Part shown: positions 1 through 8,312 of the stretch, one piece after another
Layout of the letters: every line of letters starts with the position of its first letter
Numbering within the stretch: position 1 is the stretch's first letter
NCBI GenBank assembly: GCA_900551055.1
Contig: URUK01000035.1
Span: 1-27,365, forward strand
Source of the DNA: an uncultured Prevotella sp.
GTDB lineage: Bacteria; Bacteroidota; Bacteroidia; Bacteroidales; Bacteroidaceae
Length of the DNA: 27,365 nucleotides
Direction of reading: 5' to 3'
Position numbers and translations under genes: made by a program
The notes under the pieces: model-generated
What the model saw: the letters and a program-made list of their open reading frames with translations, nothing else
The model's database searches: none
What the model was told of the DNA's origin: nothing

Positions 1-58
1 GAGCAATTAACCTACGCTCATTTCCAATAAATTACACTCTTTTCGTAACTTCATAGTG

Positions 59-87
59 CAAAGATAATGCAAATGAGCGGAAAGCAA
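59..87 (-). promoter_or_regulatory. leftward promoter, Bacteroidota type
   Basis: Read on the minus strand, 59-66 is TATCTTTG, a full match to the Bacteroidota -7 consensus TAnnTTTG, with a TTG (85-87) 18 bases further upstream that could be the -33 element. It would drive a gene to the left of the window; the start codon is not visible, since the nearest leftward ATG (52-54) opens a frame of only about 15 codons. Confidence 0.4.
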
Positions 88-250
88 GTTTGCTTGCAAT
101 TTCCCGAGTGCAGCTTATCTTGCGCAAAGATACTTCTTTTTCTTGATGCTTCCGCCGTTTTCAAGCCATTATTTTGCAATGTTCAGTCTGCCGTAATCCG
201 CCGTCATACCCTTTGCTTGATGGCGAGTAAAACCTCCGTCTGCCGCCCGT

Positions 251-368
251 CTGTAACCCGTTGATAATCAGTGGCGTTCTAATATGCCACCTTTTGCGTT
301 GTAAAAGACGGCCTTTTAGCGTGCAAAACATGGCCTTTTGGAATGCGAAAGGCCGTCAATTAGATTTC
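251..368 (-). repeat. 22-nt phased palindrome array 1
   Basis: Four consecutive 22-nt units (281-302, 303-324, 325-346, 347-368) each carry an AAAAGRCGGCCTTTT-like imperfect palindrome. The conserved tail (CTGTAACCCGTTGATAATCAG on this strand, 251-271) lies at the left end, so the element is in minus orientation. Reverse-complemented, it lines up unit for unit with array 3, including spacers such as GCACGCT and the final GGYGGCATATT unit. It sits between a leftward promoter and the tig promoter. Function unknown. Confidence 0.85.
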
Positions 369-447
369 AGGAGGCTGCCGGAGGAGCGAAAAAAAGATTT
401 TTTCGGCGATTTTCCTTATTATATTAGGTAATTACGGCGATATTCAG

Positions 448-455
448 TAATTTTG
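448..455 (+). promoter_or_regulatory. tig promoter -7 box
   Basis: TAATTTTG matches TAnnTTTG and lies 45 bases upstream of the tig start codon. No good -33 TTTG is visible at the usual spacing (TTAG at 424-427 is the nearest). The predicted leader is about 40 AT-rich bases with no obvious structure. Confidence 0.55.
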
Positions 456-500
456 CAGCTCGCATTTGATAATCATTAAAAATAACATAAAAAACGAAAG

Positions 501-1859
501 ATGAAAGTTTCATTTGAAAATCCTGACAAGGTGAACGGACTTATCACCTTGACCGTAGAAGAGGCTGACTATAAGGACAATGTCGAGAAGACACTGAAGA
601 ACTACCGCAAGAAGGCCAACGTGCCGGGCTTCCGCGTGGGCATGGTGCCGATGGGGATGATTAAGAAGCAGTATGGCACTGCCGTTAAGGTGGACGAAAT
701 CAACAAGCTCCTTGGCGAGGAAATATATAAATACGTGAAGGACAACAACGTCCAGATGCTGGGCGAGCCGCTGCCCCACGAGGCGCAGGAGCCGGTAGAC
801 CTGGAGAAGGACGCTCCGTACACGTTCCAGTTTGACATCGCAATTGCTCCCGAGATGGACGCTACGCTGACCGAAAAGGACAAGATAGACCACTACACAA
901 TCACGGTTGACGACGACGTGGTTAACCGTCAGATTGACATGTTCGCGTCGCGTGCCGGCCACTATGACAAGGTGGAGGAGTATCAGGCCAACGACATGCT
1001 GAAGGGCGACCTGCGCGAGCTTGATGAGAACGGAAACACCAAGGAGGGCGGCATCACCGTGGAAGGCGCCGTGCTTATGCCCGAATACATCAAGGCGGAC
1101 GACCAGAAAAAGCTGTTTGACGGCTGCAAGCTGGGCGACATCATCACGTTCAACCCGAGGAAGGCGTACCCGGAGAGCGACATCGAAGTGTCCTCGCTGC
1201 TGAAGATTAAGAAAGAGGAAGTTGCCGGAGTGACGGCCGACTTCAGCTATCAGATTACTGAAATATCGCGCTATGTGAAGGCGGAGGTCAATCAGGAGCT
1301 GTTCGACCATGTGTTCGGCAAGGACGCGGTGAAGGACGAGGCCGACTTCCGCGCGAAGATAGCGGATGGCTTGAAGAAGCAGTTTGAGATTGACACCGAC
1401 TTCAAGTTCATACAGGACGTGCGCAAGTACATGGAGAACAAGGTGGGCGCGCTGACTTATCCCGACGCCCTTCTGAAGCGCGTGATGCTCAACAACAACA
1501 AGGACAAGGGCCAGGAGTATGTCGACAAGAACTACGAGCAGAGCATAAAGGAGCTGACATGGCACCTCATCAAGGAGCAGCTCGTGAAGGCCAACGGCAT
1601 AAAGATTGAGGACGCCGACATCAAGGAGACCGCCAAGGAGGCCGCACGCGCCCAGTTCGCCCAGTACGGCATGAACAACATACCCGAGGAGTACATCGAC
1701 AATTACGCTACGGACATGCTCAAAAAGAAAGAGTATATCGACTCTTTCGTTGACCGTAGCATAGACCGCAAGCTGACGGCGGTGCTGAAGAATGTGGTGA
1801 AACTCAACGAGAAGACTGCCACATTGGATGAGTTCAACAAGCTGATGCAAGGCGAATAA
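501..1859 (+). CDS. tig: trigger factor
   Basis: Ribosome-associated chaperone that meets nascent chains at the exit tunnel. The 452-residue length suits the family. The N-terminal ribosome-binding domain (about residues 1-115) shows the signature loop GFR at 43-45 followed by G47 and P50 (VPGFRVGMVP). The middle section is weakly conserved, as is usual for the divergent peptidyl-prolyl isomerase domain of Bacteroidota trigger factors, and the C-terminal half (about 260-440) is charged and helical like the chaperone arms. The ATG at 501 gives the expected MKVSFENPDK-type start just after an AT-rich leader. It is followed by clpP and clpX, the classic tig-clpP-clpX order. A separate -7 box before clpP and an inverted repeat between them suggest partly independent transcription. 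Identity is secure. Confidence 0.96.
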   Translation: MKVSFENPDKVNGLITLTVEEADYKDNVEKTLKNYRKKANVPGFRVGMVPMGMIKKQYGTAVKVDEINKLLGEEIYKYVKDNNVQMLGEPLPHEAQEPVDLEKDAPYTFQFDIAIAPEMDATLTEKDKIDHYTITVDDDVVNRQIDMFASRAGHYDKVEEYQANDMLKGDLRELDENGNTKEGGITVEGAVLMPEYIKADDQKKLFDGCKLGDIITFNPRKAYPESDIEVSSLLKIKKEEVAGVTADFSYQITEISRYVKAEVNQELFDHVFGKDAVKDEADFRAKIADGLKKQFEIDTDFKFIQDVRKYMENKVGALTYPDALLKRVMLNNNKDKGQEYVDKNYEQSIKELTWHLIKEQLVKANGIKIEDADIKETAKEAARAQFAQYGMNNIPEEYIDNYATDMLKKKEYIDSFVDRSIDRKLTAVLKNVVKLNEKTATLDEFNKLMQGE

Positions 1860-1892
1860 TATATTTTTTGCAAAAAAACTTCCGCGATATAG

Positions 1893-1959
1893 AGGAGGTT
1901 TCCGACTTTTTTATTAACTTTGTTCCGCACGAACAGGCGAAAAAGGTCGGTAACCTCCT
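1893..1959 (+). other. long inverted repeat in the tig-clpP gap
   Basis: AGGAGGTTTCCGACTTTTT (from 1893) pairs with AAAAAGGTCGGTAACCTCCT (1940-1959) with one bulge and one mismatch. The loop contains a second hairpin GTTC-CGCAC-GAAC (1922-1934) and the clpP -7 box. It could end tig transcription (only a TTTT run follows) or act as an operator around the clpP promoter. The rest of the gap (1960-2097) contains a GC-rich block and an AT-rich stretch just before clpP, with no gene. Confidence 0.5.
1915..1922 (+). promoter_or_regulatory. clpP promoter -7 box
   Basis: TAACTTTG matches TAnnTTTG and lies in the loop of the 1893-1959 inverted repeat. It would give a leader of about 170 bases before the clpP ATG. 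No -33 element is evident. Confidence 0.4.
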
Positions 1960-2097
1960 TTTCGCATATAATATAAATAGGTGGAAAATATGTGGCGCGC
2001 GGCGGCTGCCGTCATGGCGGCGGGGCGCGGCCTACAGGATGAAAGCCCGTGGGGCGATTGTTCATTTTCCATTTTTAATTGTTAATTTAAAGTATAG

Positions 2098-2802
2098 ATG
2101 AACGACTTTAGAAAATATGCCACCGGCCATCTCGGAATGAACGGCATGGTGCTTGACGACGTGATGAAGGCGCAGATGCAGTATCTCAACCCGTATATCC
2201 TTGAGGAGCGCCAGCTGAACGTGACCCAGATGGACGTGTTCTCGCGACTGATGATGGACCGCATCATCTTCCTCGGCACGCAGATTGACGACTATACGGC
2301 CAACACCTTGCAGGCGCAGCTGCTTTATCTCGACTCGGTTGACTCGGGCAAGGACATCTCGATATACATCAACAGCCCCGGAGGCAGCGTTACGGCAGGA
2401 CTCGGCATTTACGACACTATGCAGTTCATATCGAGCGACGTGTCGACAATCTGTACCGGCATGGCCGCTTCCATGGCCGCAGTGCTGCTCGTTGCCGGCA
2501 CGGAAGGCAAGCGTTTTGCGCTCACCCACAGCCGCGTGATGATACACCAGCCGCTCGGAGGCGTACAGGGACAGGCTTCAGACATCGAGATTGAGGCCAA
2601 GGAGATACTTAAGTTCAAGAAAGAACTGTACACAATCATAGCCGAACACTCGCACACACCTTATGACAAGGTGTACAAGGACTCCGACCGCAACTACTGG
2701 ATGACCGCCGATGAGGCCAAGGAATATGGCATGATTGACTCCGTATTGGTAAGGAAGAAGGAACGCATGACTTCAAACGCGCAAGATGGCAAGCAGGAAT
2801 AA
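2098..2802 (+). CDS. clpP: ATP-dependent Clp protease proteolytic subunit
   Basis: Serine peptidase that forms the tetradecameric chamber of ClpXP in the cytoplasm. The catalytic triad is visible: S125 within GMAASMAAVLL, H150 within SRVMIHQPLGG, and D195 in KDSDRNYW, with spacings matching E. coli S97/H122/D171. The 234-residue protein has an N-terminal extension of about 28 residues relative to E. coli, typical of Bacteroidales ClpP. The start at 2098 follows an AT-rich stretch. The 3' end overlaps clpX by 17 bases, so translation of the two is probably coupled. Confidence 0.97.
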   Translation: MNDFRKYATGHLGMNGMVLDDVMKAQMQYLNPYILEERQLNVTQMDVFSRLMMDRIIFLGTQIDDYTANTLQAQLLYLDSVDSGKDISIYINSPGGSVTAGLGIYDTMQFISSDVSTICTGMAASMAAVLLVAGTEGKRFALTHSRVMIHQPLGGVQGQASDIEIEAKEILKFKKELYTIIAEHSHTPYDKVYKDSDRNYWMTADEAKEYGMIDSVLVRKKERMTSNAQDGKQE

Positions 2803-4039
2803 CAGGATGGAAAAAGTTTGCAGCTTCTGCGGACGCAGCGAAAAAGATGTAAAACTACTCATAACCGGTCTTACCGGATACATCTGCGAAGACTGTGCCG
2901 CGCAGGCATACGAGATAGTGAAGTCGACCGGGGTGCTTGACGAAGGGCAGCGCAGGCATGGCAAGAAGTTTAAGCCGAAGAAGGTGCCGAAGCCCTTGGA
3001 AATAAAGGAATACCTTGACCAGTACGTCATAGGGCAGGATGATGCCAAGCGTTGCCTGGCCGTTTCGGTGTACAACCACTACAAGAGGTTGCAGCAACCC
3101 GTTGACGACAACGGCGTGGAGATAGAGAAAAGCAATATAATAATGGTGGGCAGCACCGGCACCGGCAAGACATTGATGGCCCGCACCATAGCAAAGCTGC
3201 TTGATGTGCCGTTCACCATCGTCGACGCGACGGTGTTCACCGAGGCCGGTTACGTAGGCGAAGACGTTGAAAGCATACTTAGCCGCCTGCTTCAGGTGGC
3301 CGACTATGATGTGGAGGCCGCCCAACGGGGCATCGTCTTCATCGACGAAATAGACAAGATAGCGCGCAAGAGCGACAATCCGTCAATCACCCGCGACGTA
3401 AGCGGCGAGGGCGTGCAGCAAGGTTTGCTGAAGCTTTTGGAGGGAACTATGGTGAACGTACCGCCGCAGGGCGGCCGCAAACATCCCGACCAGGAGTATA
3501 TCCACGTGGACACGAAGAACATCCTCTTCATCTGCGGCGGTGCGTTCGACGGCATAGAGCGCAAAATCGCTCAAAGGATGAACACCCATGTGGTGGGTTA
3601 CAACTCCGTACAGAACGTGCGAAGCATAGACAAGAACGACCTGATGAAATACATCCTGCCGCAAGATCTCAAGTCTTTCGGGTTGATACCTGAAATCATC
3701 GGCCGCCTGCCAGTGCTGACATACCTCAATCCTTTGGACCGGAAAGCGCTGCGTTCGATACTCGTAGAACCTAAGAACTCCATCGTAAAGCAGTATAAAA
3801 AACTGTTTGAGATGGATGGAATAAAGCTTGATTTCACCGACGACGCGCTTGAGTTTATCGTGGACAAGGCGATGGAGTACAAGCTTGGGGCGCGCGGACT
3901 GCGTTCAATCGTTGAGAGTGTGATGATGGACGCGATGTTTGAAGTGCCGTCGAAGAAGGTGGAAACGTTTGAAGTTACTCTCGACTATGCCCGGAGACAG
4001 CTTGAAAAGGCGCACTTCTCAAAGCTTGAAAGCGCTTGA
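2786..4039 (+). CDS. clpX: Clp protease ATP-binding subunit ClpX
   Basis: AAA+ unfoldase that delivers substrates to ClpP. The N-terminal zinc-binding domain has C12, C15, C34 and C37. Walker A is GSTGTGKT at 122-129, Walker B ends in D187-E188 (IVFIDEID), and GYVGED (pore loop) and GGRKH (RKH loop) follow in order; GARGLRS near the C terminus is the sensor-2 arginine region. The ClpP-docking loop reads V270-G271-Y272 in place of E. coli IGF. The ATG at 2786 overlaps the end of clpP; an alternative ATG at 2807 would drop seven residues (MASRNNR) without touching a domain, and the choice is not certain. No terminator is seen after the gene, and recQ begins 49 bases later. Confidence 0.96.
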   Translation: MASRNNRMEKVCSFCGRSEKDVKLLITGLTGYICEDCAAQAYEIVKSTGVLDEGQRRHGKKFKPKKVPKPLEIKEYLDQYVIGQDDAKRCLAVSVYNHYKRLQQPVDDNGVEIEKSNIIMVGSTGTGKTLMARTIAKLLDVPFTIVDATVFTEAGYVGEDVESILSRLLQVADYDVEAAQRGIVFIDEIDKIARKSDNPSITRDVSGEGVQQGLLKLLEGTMVNVPPQGGRKHPDQEYIHVDTKNILFICGGAFDGIERKIAQRMNTHVVGYNSVQNVRSIDKNDLMKYILPQDLKSFGLIPEIIGRLPVLTYLNPLDRKALRSILVEPKNSIVKQYKKLFEMDGIKLDFTDDALEFIVDKAMEYKLGARGLRSIVESVMMDAMFEVPSKKVETFEVTLDYARRQLEKAHFSKLESA

Positions 4040-4088
4040 GCCAAGCCGGTTTTGTACACTAACATTATAAAGTTACTCTGTTTGTTGT

Positions 4089-6266
4089 ATGAATCATGAC
4101 GTTAACCTTATAGAGAAGCTGAAGCAATATTTCGGCTTTGACAAGTTCAAAGGCAACCAGGAGGCAATCATCCGCAATCTGCTTGACGGCAAGGACACGT
4201 TCGTCCTGATGCCGACAGGCGGCGGAAAGTCGCTGTGTTATCAGCTTCCGTCGCTCATCATGGACGGCACGGCAATAGTCATTTCGCCGCTCATCGCCTT
4301 GATGAAGAACCAGGTCGACGTGATTAACGGCATGACGGAGACCGACGGAGTGGCGCATTATTTGAACTCGTCGCTCAACAAGTCGGCCATCGACCGTGTA
4401 AAGTCGGACATCATTGAAGGCAAGACAAAGCTGCTGTATGTGGCTCCCGAGTCGCTGACAAAGGAAGACAACGTCGACTTTCTGCGTGGAGTTAAAATCT
4501 CGTTTTACGCCGTTGACGAGGCTCATTGCATCTCGGAGTGGGGCCACGACTTCCGTCCGGAGTACCGGCGGATACGCCCCATCATCAATGAAATAGGCAA
4601 TGCGCCGGTCATAGCGCTTACCGCCACGGCCACTGACAAGGTTCGTACTGACATAAAGAAGAGCCTCGGAATACTCGACGCGACAGAATATAAAAGCTCG
4701 TTCAACCGTCCCAACCTTTATTACGAGGTGCGTCATAAGACCAAGGACATAGACAAGCAAATCGTAAAGTTCATCAAGCAGAACGCAGGGAAGAGCGGAA
4801 TAATATACTGCCTGTCGCGAAAGAAGGTGGAGGAGCTTGCCGCCGTGCTCCGCGCCAACGACATAAAGGCCGCCGCCTACCATGCCGGGCTTGACTCGGG
4901 GACGCGCTCCGCCACGCAGGATGACTTCCTCATGGAGCGTATCGACGTGATAGTGGCTACCATTGCGTTCGGCATGGGCATCGACAAACCTGATGTCCGT
5001 TTTGTCATTCATTATGACATACCGAAGAGCTTGGAGGGCTATTACCAGGAGACCGGACGCGCCGGACGCGACGGAGGGGAAGGAAAGTGCATAGCTTTCT
5101 ACTCGTACAAGGACTTGAAGAAGCTTGAGAAGTTTATGGAAGGCAAGCCTGTGGCCGAGCAGGACATAGGCCGCCAGCTGTTGCAGGAGACCGCGGCGTA
5201 TGCCGAGTCGTCGGTTTGCAGGCGCAAGATGCTGCTGCATTACTTCGGCGAAGAGTACGACAAGGACAATTGCGGAAACTGCGACAACTGCCTGCATCCC
5301 AAGACAAAGGTCGAGGGAATGGACGCATTGCTGGTGGTTCTGAACGCCGTCGCCGCTGTGAAAGAGGACTTCAGGACTGATTATATCATAGATTTCGTAA
5401 AGGGAAAGGACACCAACGACATTGTGGCTCACAAGCATGACAAGCTTGAAGAGTTCGGCTCCGGTGAGGACATGGACGAGAAGTTGTGGAATCCTGTCAT
5501 ACGTCAGGCGCTTATAGCGGGCCTTCTCAAGAAGGACGTTGAGAACTACGGAATACTGAAACTCACGTCAGCCGGCAAGAAATTCATGAAGAAGCCCGAG
5601 TCGTTTATGATTGTGCTTGACAACGAATTCTGCGATGACGACGAGGAAGAAGAGGGCGGTGGCGGCAGCTCCGCTCTTGACCCGACGCTTTACTCCATGC
5701 TGAAAGACTTGCGCAAGAAGATGAGCAAGAACCTGCAACTGCCTCCATACGTGATCTTCCAGGATGTTTCGATTGAGCAGATGGCTACCGTCTACCCCAT
5801 AACCCTTGACGACTTGCAGAACATACAGGGGGTAGGCGCGGGCAAGGCGCGGCGTTACGGCAAGGAGTTTGTAGCCCTGATAAAGAAGTATTGCGATGAA
5901 AACGAGATTGAACGCCCCGAAGACTTGCGTGTAAGGACTGTGGCGAAGAAGTCTGTTTTGAAGGTGAAAATAATACAGAGCATCGACCGCCAGGTGGCTC
6001 TTGACGACATTGCAGAGGCGCAGGGCATTGATTTCGACACTCTTTTGGACGAGGTCGAGGCCATAGTTTACAGCGGAACGAAGCTGAACATCGACTATTT
6101 CCTTGAAGAGGTGATGGACGACGACCACATCGACGACATCTACGAGTACTTTAAGGAGAGCGACACCGACGACCTTGAGACTGCCCTCGACGAGCTTGGC
6201 GGCGATTATCCCGAAGAAGAGGTCAGGCTTGTGCGCATCAAGTTCATGTCAGACATGGGCAATTGA
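4089..6266 (+). CDS. recQ: ATP-dependent DNA helicase RecQ
   Basis: 3'-5' superfamily 2 helicase for recombination and fork repair. Motif 0 glutamine is Q24, Walker A is GGGKS at 44-48, the DEAH box is at 143-146 (VDEAHCISEWGHDFRPEYR), and motif VI is QETGRAGRDG. The zinc cluster is C377, C395, C398 and C401, followed by a winged-helix RQC region. After an acidic/glycine linker (DDDEEEEGGGGSS) comes an HRDC domain with the hairpin signature IQGVGAGKARRYG, and then about 100 further acidic, helical residues resembling the extra C-terminal helix-turn-helix domain of Bacteroidota RecQ. Its 725 residues exceed the E. coli length (about 610) because of that extension. It ends in a strong terminator, closing the tig-clpPX-recQ block. 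Confidence 0.95.
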   Translation: MNHDVNLIEKLKQYFGFDKFKGNQEAIIRNLLDGKDTFVLMPTGGGKSLCYQLPSLIMDGTAIVISPLIALMKNQVDVINGMTETDGVAHYLNSSLNKSAIDRVKSDIIEGKTKLLYVAPESLTKEDNVDFLRGVKISFYAVDEAHCISEWGHDFRPEYRRIRPIINEIGNAPVIALTATATDKVRTDIKKSLGILDATEYKSSFNRPNLYYEVRHKTKDIDKQIVKFIKQNAGKSGIIYCLSRKKVEELAAVLRANDIKAAAYHAGLDSGTRSATQDDFLMERIDVIVATIAFGMGIDKPDVRFVIHYDIPKSLEGYYQETGRAGRDGGEGKCIAFYSYKDLKKLEKFMEGKPVAEQDIGRQLLQETAAYAESSVCRRKMLLHYFGEEYDKDNCGNCDNCLHPKTKVEGMDALLVVLNAVAAVKEDFRTDYIIDFVKGKDTNDIVAHKHDKLEEFGSGEDMDEKLWNPVIRQALIAGLLKKDVENYGILKLTSAGKKFMKKPESFMIVLDNEFCDDDEEEEGGGGSSALDPTLYSMLKDLRKKMSKNLQLPPYVIFQDVSIEQMATVYPITLDDLQNIQGVGAGKARRYGKEFVALIKKYCDENEIERPEDLRVRTVAKKSVLKVKIIQSIDRQVALDDIAEAQGIDFDTLLDEVEAIVYSGTKLNIDYFLEEVMDDDHIDDIYEYFKESDTDDLETALDELGGDYPEEEVRLVRIKFMSDMGN

Positions 6267-6303
6267 TACGGCTTGGGCCAGACCGGCCGAATGCTATACA
6301 TGT

Positions 6304-6345
6304 TATGGTTTTCAAGTCTTTATGTGCTTGAAAACCATATTTTTA
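6304..6345 (+). terminator. Rho-independent terminator after recQ
   Basis: A perfect 13-bp stem (6304-6316 with 6327-6339; TATGGTTTTCAAG) has a 10-base loop and is followed by a T-rich run. It sits 38 bases after the recQ stop. Confidence 0.8.
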
Positions 6346-6379
6346 TGTGTTTTTGATGTCAATATAAAGCAAAATACAT

Positions 6380-6387
6380 TATATTTG
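6380..6387 (+). promoter_or_regulatory. pectate lyase promoter -7 box
   Basis: TATATTTG matches TAnnTTTG. A TTTG at 6352-6355 lies 24 bases upstream, somewhat further than the usual 19-21. The predicted leader is about 120 bases, AT-rich, with no clear structure. Confidence 0.5.
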
Positions 6388-6513
6388 CAACCGCTAATCG
6401 GCATTTGTGTATACTTTATTTGTACATATTTGCCATGAGAGATGCTGTTTGACATGTTTTTGATGGAGAGGGACTGACTTTTAAACTAATAATTAAAACA
6501 AATTAAAACTACT

Positions 6514-8079
6514 ATGAAAATGATTACTAAAACGGTTCCCGGCATTGCCGCGTCATGCCGGAGGAAAGTCTGCATTACAATTTTCATGCTCTTCGGAGCT
6601 GCTTTCACTGCAACGGCGCAGGTTGTTGACGGGCGCGATTTCGGCATCGACGGCTTCGCAGCCGTGTCCGGCACGCCGGGCACAAACCATTATCTTGAAG
6701 GTGGCACCACGGGCGGTGAAGGCGGCAAGGTGGTTTATGCAAGGACATTCCAGCAGCTAAAGGCTTACTTGCAGGCAGAGTCGCCATACATAATCCTTGT
6801 CGACAATGACATGGACACAGGCATAAAGTGCTGGGTTGACGGCCTTGATACCGGCCATCTTTGCGACAGGCAGGACGGTTCGCAGGGCGTTGAGACCACT
6901 TACGGAGAGCGTGTCATGATAGCGTCGAACAAGACATTGATAGGCATTGCCAACCCACAAACGGGCGAGGCGCCGCTGTTTTCGCGCATCTCGTTCGTGA
7001 TGCAGTGCGCCAGCAACGTCATCATACGCAACTGCCGCTTCACAATGTCGGGCGTTCCCATCCTGAAGTCGGGCGAGAACAAGATTGTAGCCTTCCGCGA
7101 CGGGGTGCAAAAGGAAGTGGGCGACCCTGACTGCATCAGCATACAGGCCGACAAGAACAGTGCCAAGACCGACTGGGGAGGCCACATCTGGATTGACCAT
7201 TGCGAGTTCTTTAACGGTGATGCGGCCAACAAAGACCGCTACGACGGACTGCTGGACTGCAAGAACAACGTGCAGTGGATTACCGTAAGCTACAATCATT
7301 TCCATAGCCATGACAAGGTAAGCGTATGGGGCAAGAGTTCAAGCGACGTATTCGATGACTGCCGTACAACGTCTTTCCATCACAATTTTTATGAGAACAT
7401 AGAAGGTTCGCGACTGCCTTTGCAAAGAGGAGGGTACACGCATTATTATAACAACTACCAGTCCGGGTGTCAAGACGGTTGGGAGTTTGAGGCCGGAGCT
7501 ACGGGTTTTGTTGAGGCTTGTTATTTTTATAACACCAAGGCTCCAATAAAATTTGACAATAAAGACGAAGGCTTTTTGACCGTCAATACTGATGAAGGAT
7601 ATGACCTTATTTACGAGTCGTGCCGACGTTTCCTCAAAGGCTATAAAAACATTGACAATGACAAAAATGATGAAACATACGATTATGGAACGACAGACTG
7701 GTCGCCTTATGACTATGATGGTTACAATGTCAACAACCTCGACAAGACCGCAGATGTTCCGTCAACCGTGCAGAAGTATGCCGGAGCGGGCAAGATAGAG
7801 ATATGGACGGCTTACGCCGATGCTGTGCCGGGCGAGGACATTGACGAATACGCGGCGGCGATAAAGGACAATCCGACCGAACCTACGTATGATGAAAACG
7901 GCGACAAGATAACCGACATAACGTCCGGCATCACGCAGGCAGAGGCCGGCGAAGCCGTCGCCACGCAGTATTATTCGCTCGGAGGAGTGCGCCTTGCCGC
8001 TCCGGTGAAGGGCGTTTGCATAAAGAAAAGCATTGACGCTGACGGCAATGTCAGCACAACGAAATTGCTAACGAAATGA
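6514..8079 (+). CDS. secreted pectate lyase, PL1 family
   Basis: Probably cleaves de-esterified homogalacturonan by Ca2+-dependent beta-elimination, outside the cytoplasm. A signal peptide ends near residue 36 (FGAAFTATAQ). The mature start GGTTGGEGGKVVYARTFQQL is typical of PL1. Parallel beta-helix motifs follow in order: IWIDHCEF, the Ca2+-site region DGLLDCKNN at 244-252 (D244, D248), VSYNHFHSHDKVSVWG, and SFHHNFYENIEGSRLPLQRGG with R300, P302 and R305 matching the catalytic R-x-P-x-x-R signature. The tail (YYSLGGVRLAAPVKGV, then a Lys-ending strand) resembles the C-terminal segments of Bacteroidota proteins exported by type IX-like sorting. It is monocistronic, with its own promoter and terminator. 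The exact pectic substrate is inferred. Confidence 0.88.
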   Translation: MKMITKTVPGIAASCRRKVCITIFMLFGAAFTATAQVVDGRDFGIDGFAAVSGTPGTNHYLEGGTTGGEGGKVVYARTFQQLKAYLQAESPYIILVDNDMDTGIKCWVDGLDTGHLCDRQDGSQGVETTYGERVMIASNKTLIGIANPQTGEAPLFSRISFVMQCASNVIIRNCRFTMSGVPILKSGENKIVAFRDGVQKEVGDPDCISIQADKNSAKTDWGGHIWIDHCEFFNGDAANKDRYDGLLDCKNNVQWITVSYNHFHSHDKVSVWGKSSSDVFDDCRTTSFHHNFYENIEGSRLPLQRGGYTHYYNNYQSGCQDGWEFEAGATGFVEACYFYNTKAPIKFDNKDEGFLTVNTDEGYDLIYESCRRFLKGYKNIDNDKNDETYDYGTTDWSPYDYDGYNVNNLDKTADVPSTVQKYAGAGKIEIWTAYADAVPGEDIDEYAAAIKDNPTEPTYDENGDKITDITSGITQAEAGEAVATQYYSLGGVRLAAPVKGVCIKKSIDADGNVSTTKLLTK

Positions 8080-8118
8080 TGTTTCCTGTTGATTACAGGT
8101 TTTTAAGGTTGATGGTTG

Positions 8119-8153
8119 GCCGCCCCTTTGCATCCGCGAGGGGCGGCTTTTTT
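8119..8153 (+). terminator. Rho-independent terminator after pectate lyase
   Basis: GCCGCCCCT (8119-8127) pairs perfectly with AGGGGCGGC (8139-8147), followed by TTTTTT. Confidence 0.9.
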
Positions 8154-8200
8154 GTGATTGGGCGGTTGTTCACACGGGACGTAAGGCCGTGGCTGATTTC

Positions 8201-8312
8201 AAAAGACGGCAAATTGGAAGATAAAAGGCCGTCAATTACGCATTAAAAGGCCACCTTTTGCAGGCTAAAAGGTGGCATATTGCAAAGCCGCTGACTGTCA
8301 GGCAGTTGCAGG
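8201..8312 (+). repeat. 22-nt phased palindrome array 2
   Basis: Units 8201-8222, 8223-8244, 8245-8266 and 8267-8288 show the same order as array 3: a first unit with ACGGCAAAT, then palindromes AAAAGGCCGTCAATT and AAAAGGCCACCTTTT, then AAAAGGTGGCATATTGC, followed by a tail ending CAGTTGCAGG. The tail is more diverged than in arrays 3 and 4. The element lies between the pectate lyase terminator and the susC promoter. An open frame through it (8258-8461) is a translation of the repeat, not a gene. Confidence 0.85.

Larger units (their letters stand above)
1..500. other. intergenic region upstream of tig
   Basis: No convincing gene lies in these 500 bases. They hold a probable leftward promoter near the left edge (a second leftward -7-like box, CAAAGATA, is at 125-132), repeat array 1 (251-368), a small AT-rich hairpin (387-105 bases before tig: CGAAAAAA at 387-394 pairing with TTTTTTCG at 98-103 plus 404-405 region, i.e. 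387-405), and the tig promoter. A 65-codon open frame at 67-264 has no family resemblance and is not called. The gene served by the leftward promoter would lie outside the window. Confidence 0.6.

Noticed and set aside
67..264. 65-codon open frame upstream of tig
   Set aside because: No promoter, domain or coding-like composition, and its end runs into array 1.
510..1850. 446-codon open frame antisense to tig
   Set aside because: It mirrors the codon bias of tig, has no recognisable domain (Val/Leu/His-rich low-quality translation) and lies wholly inside a secure gene.
1868..2101. 77-codon frame in the tig-clpP gap
   Set aside because: It spans the inverted repeat and the clpP promoter and overlaps the clpP start; the translation shows no family signal.
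4065..5438. 457-codon open frame antisense to recQ
   Set aside because: Shadow of recQ: no start context, no domain, and the sense strand has a complete helicase.
8201..8312. CRISPR array interpretation of the palindrome arrays
   Set aside because: Units are only 22 nt, there are no unique spacers of 30 nt or so, units diverge, and no cas genes are present.
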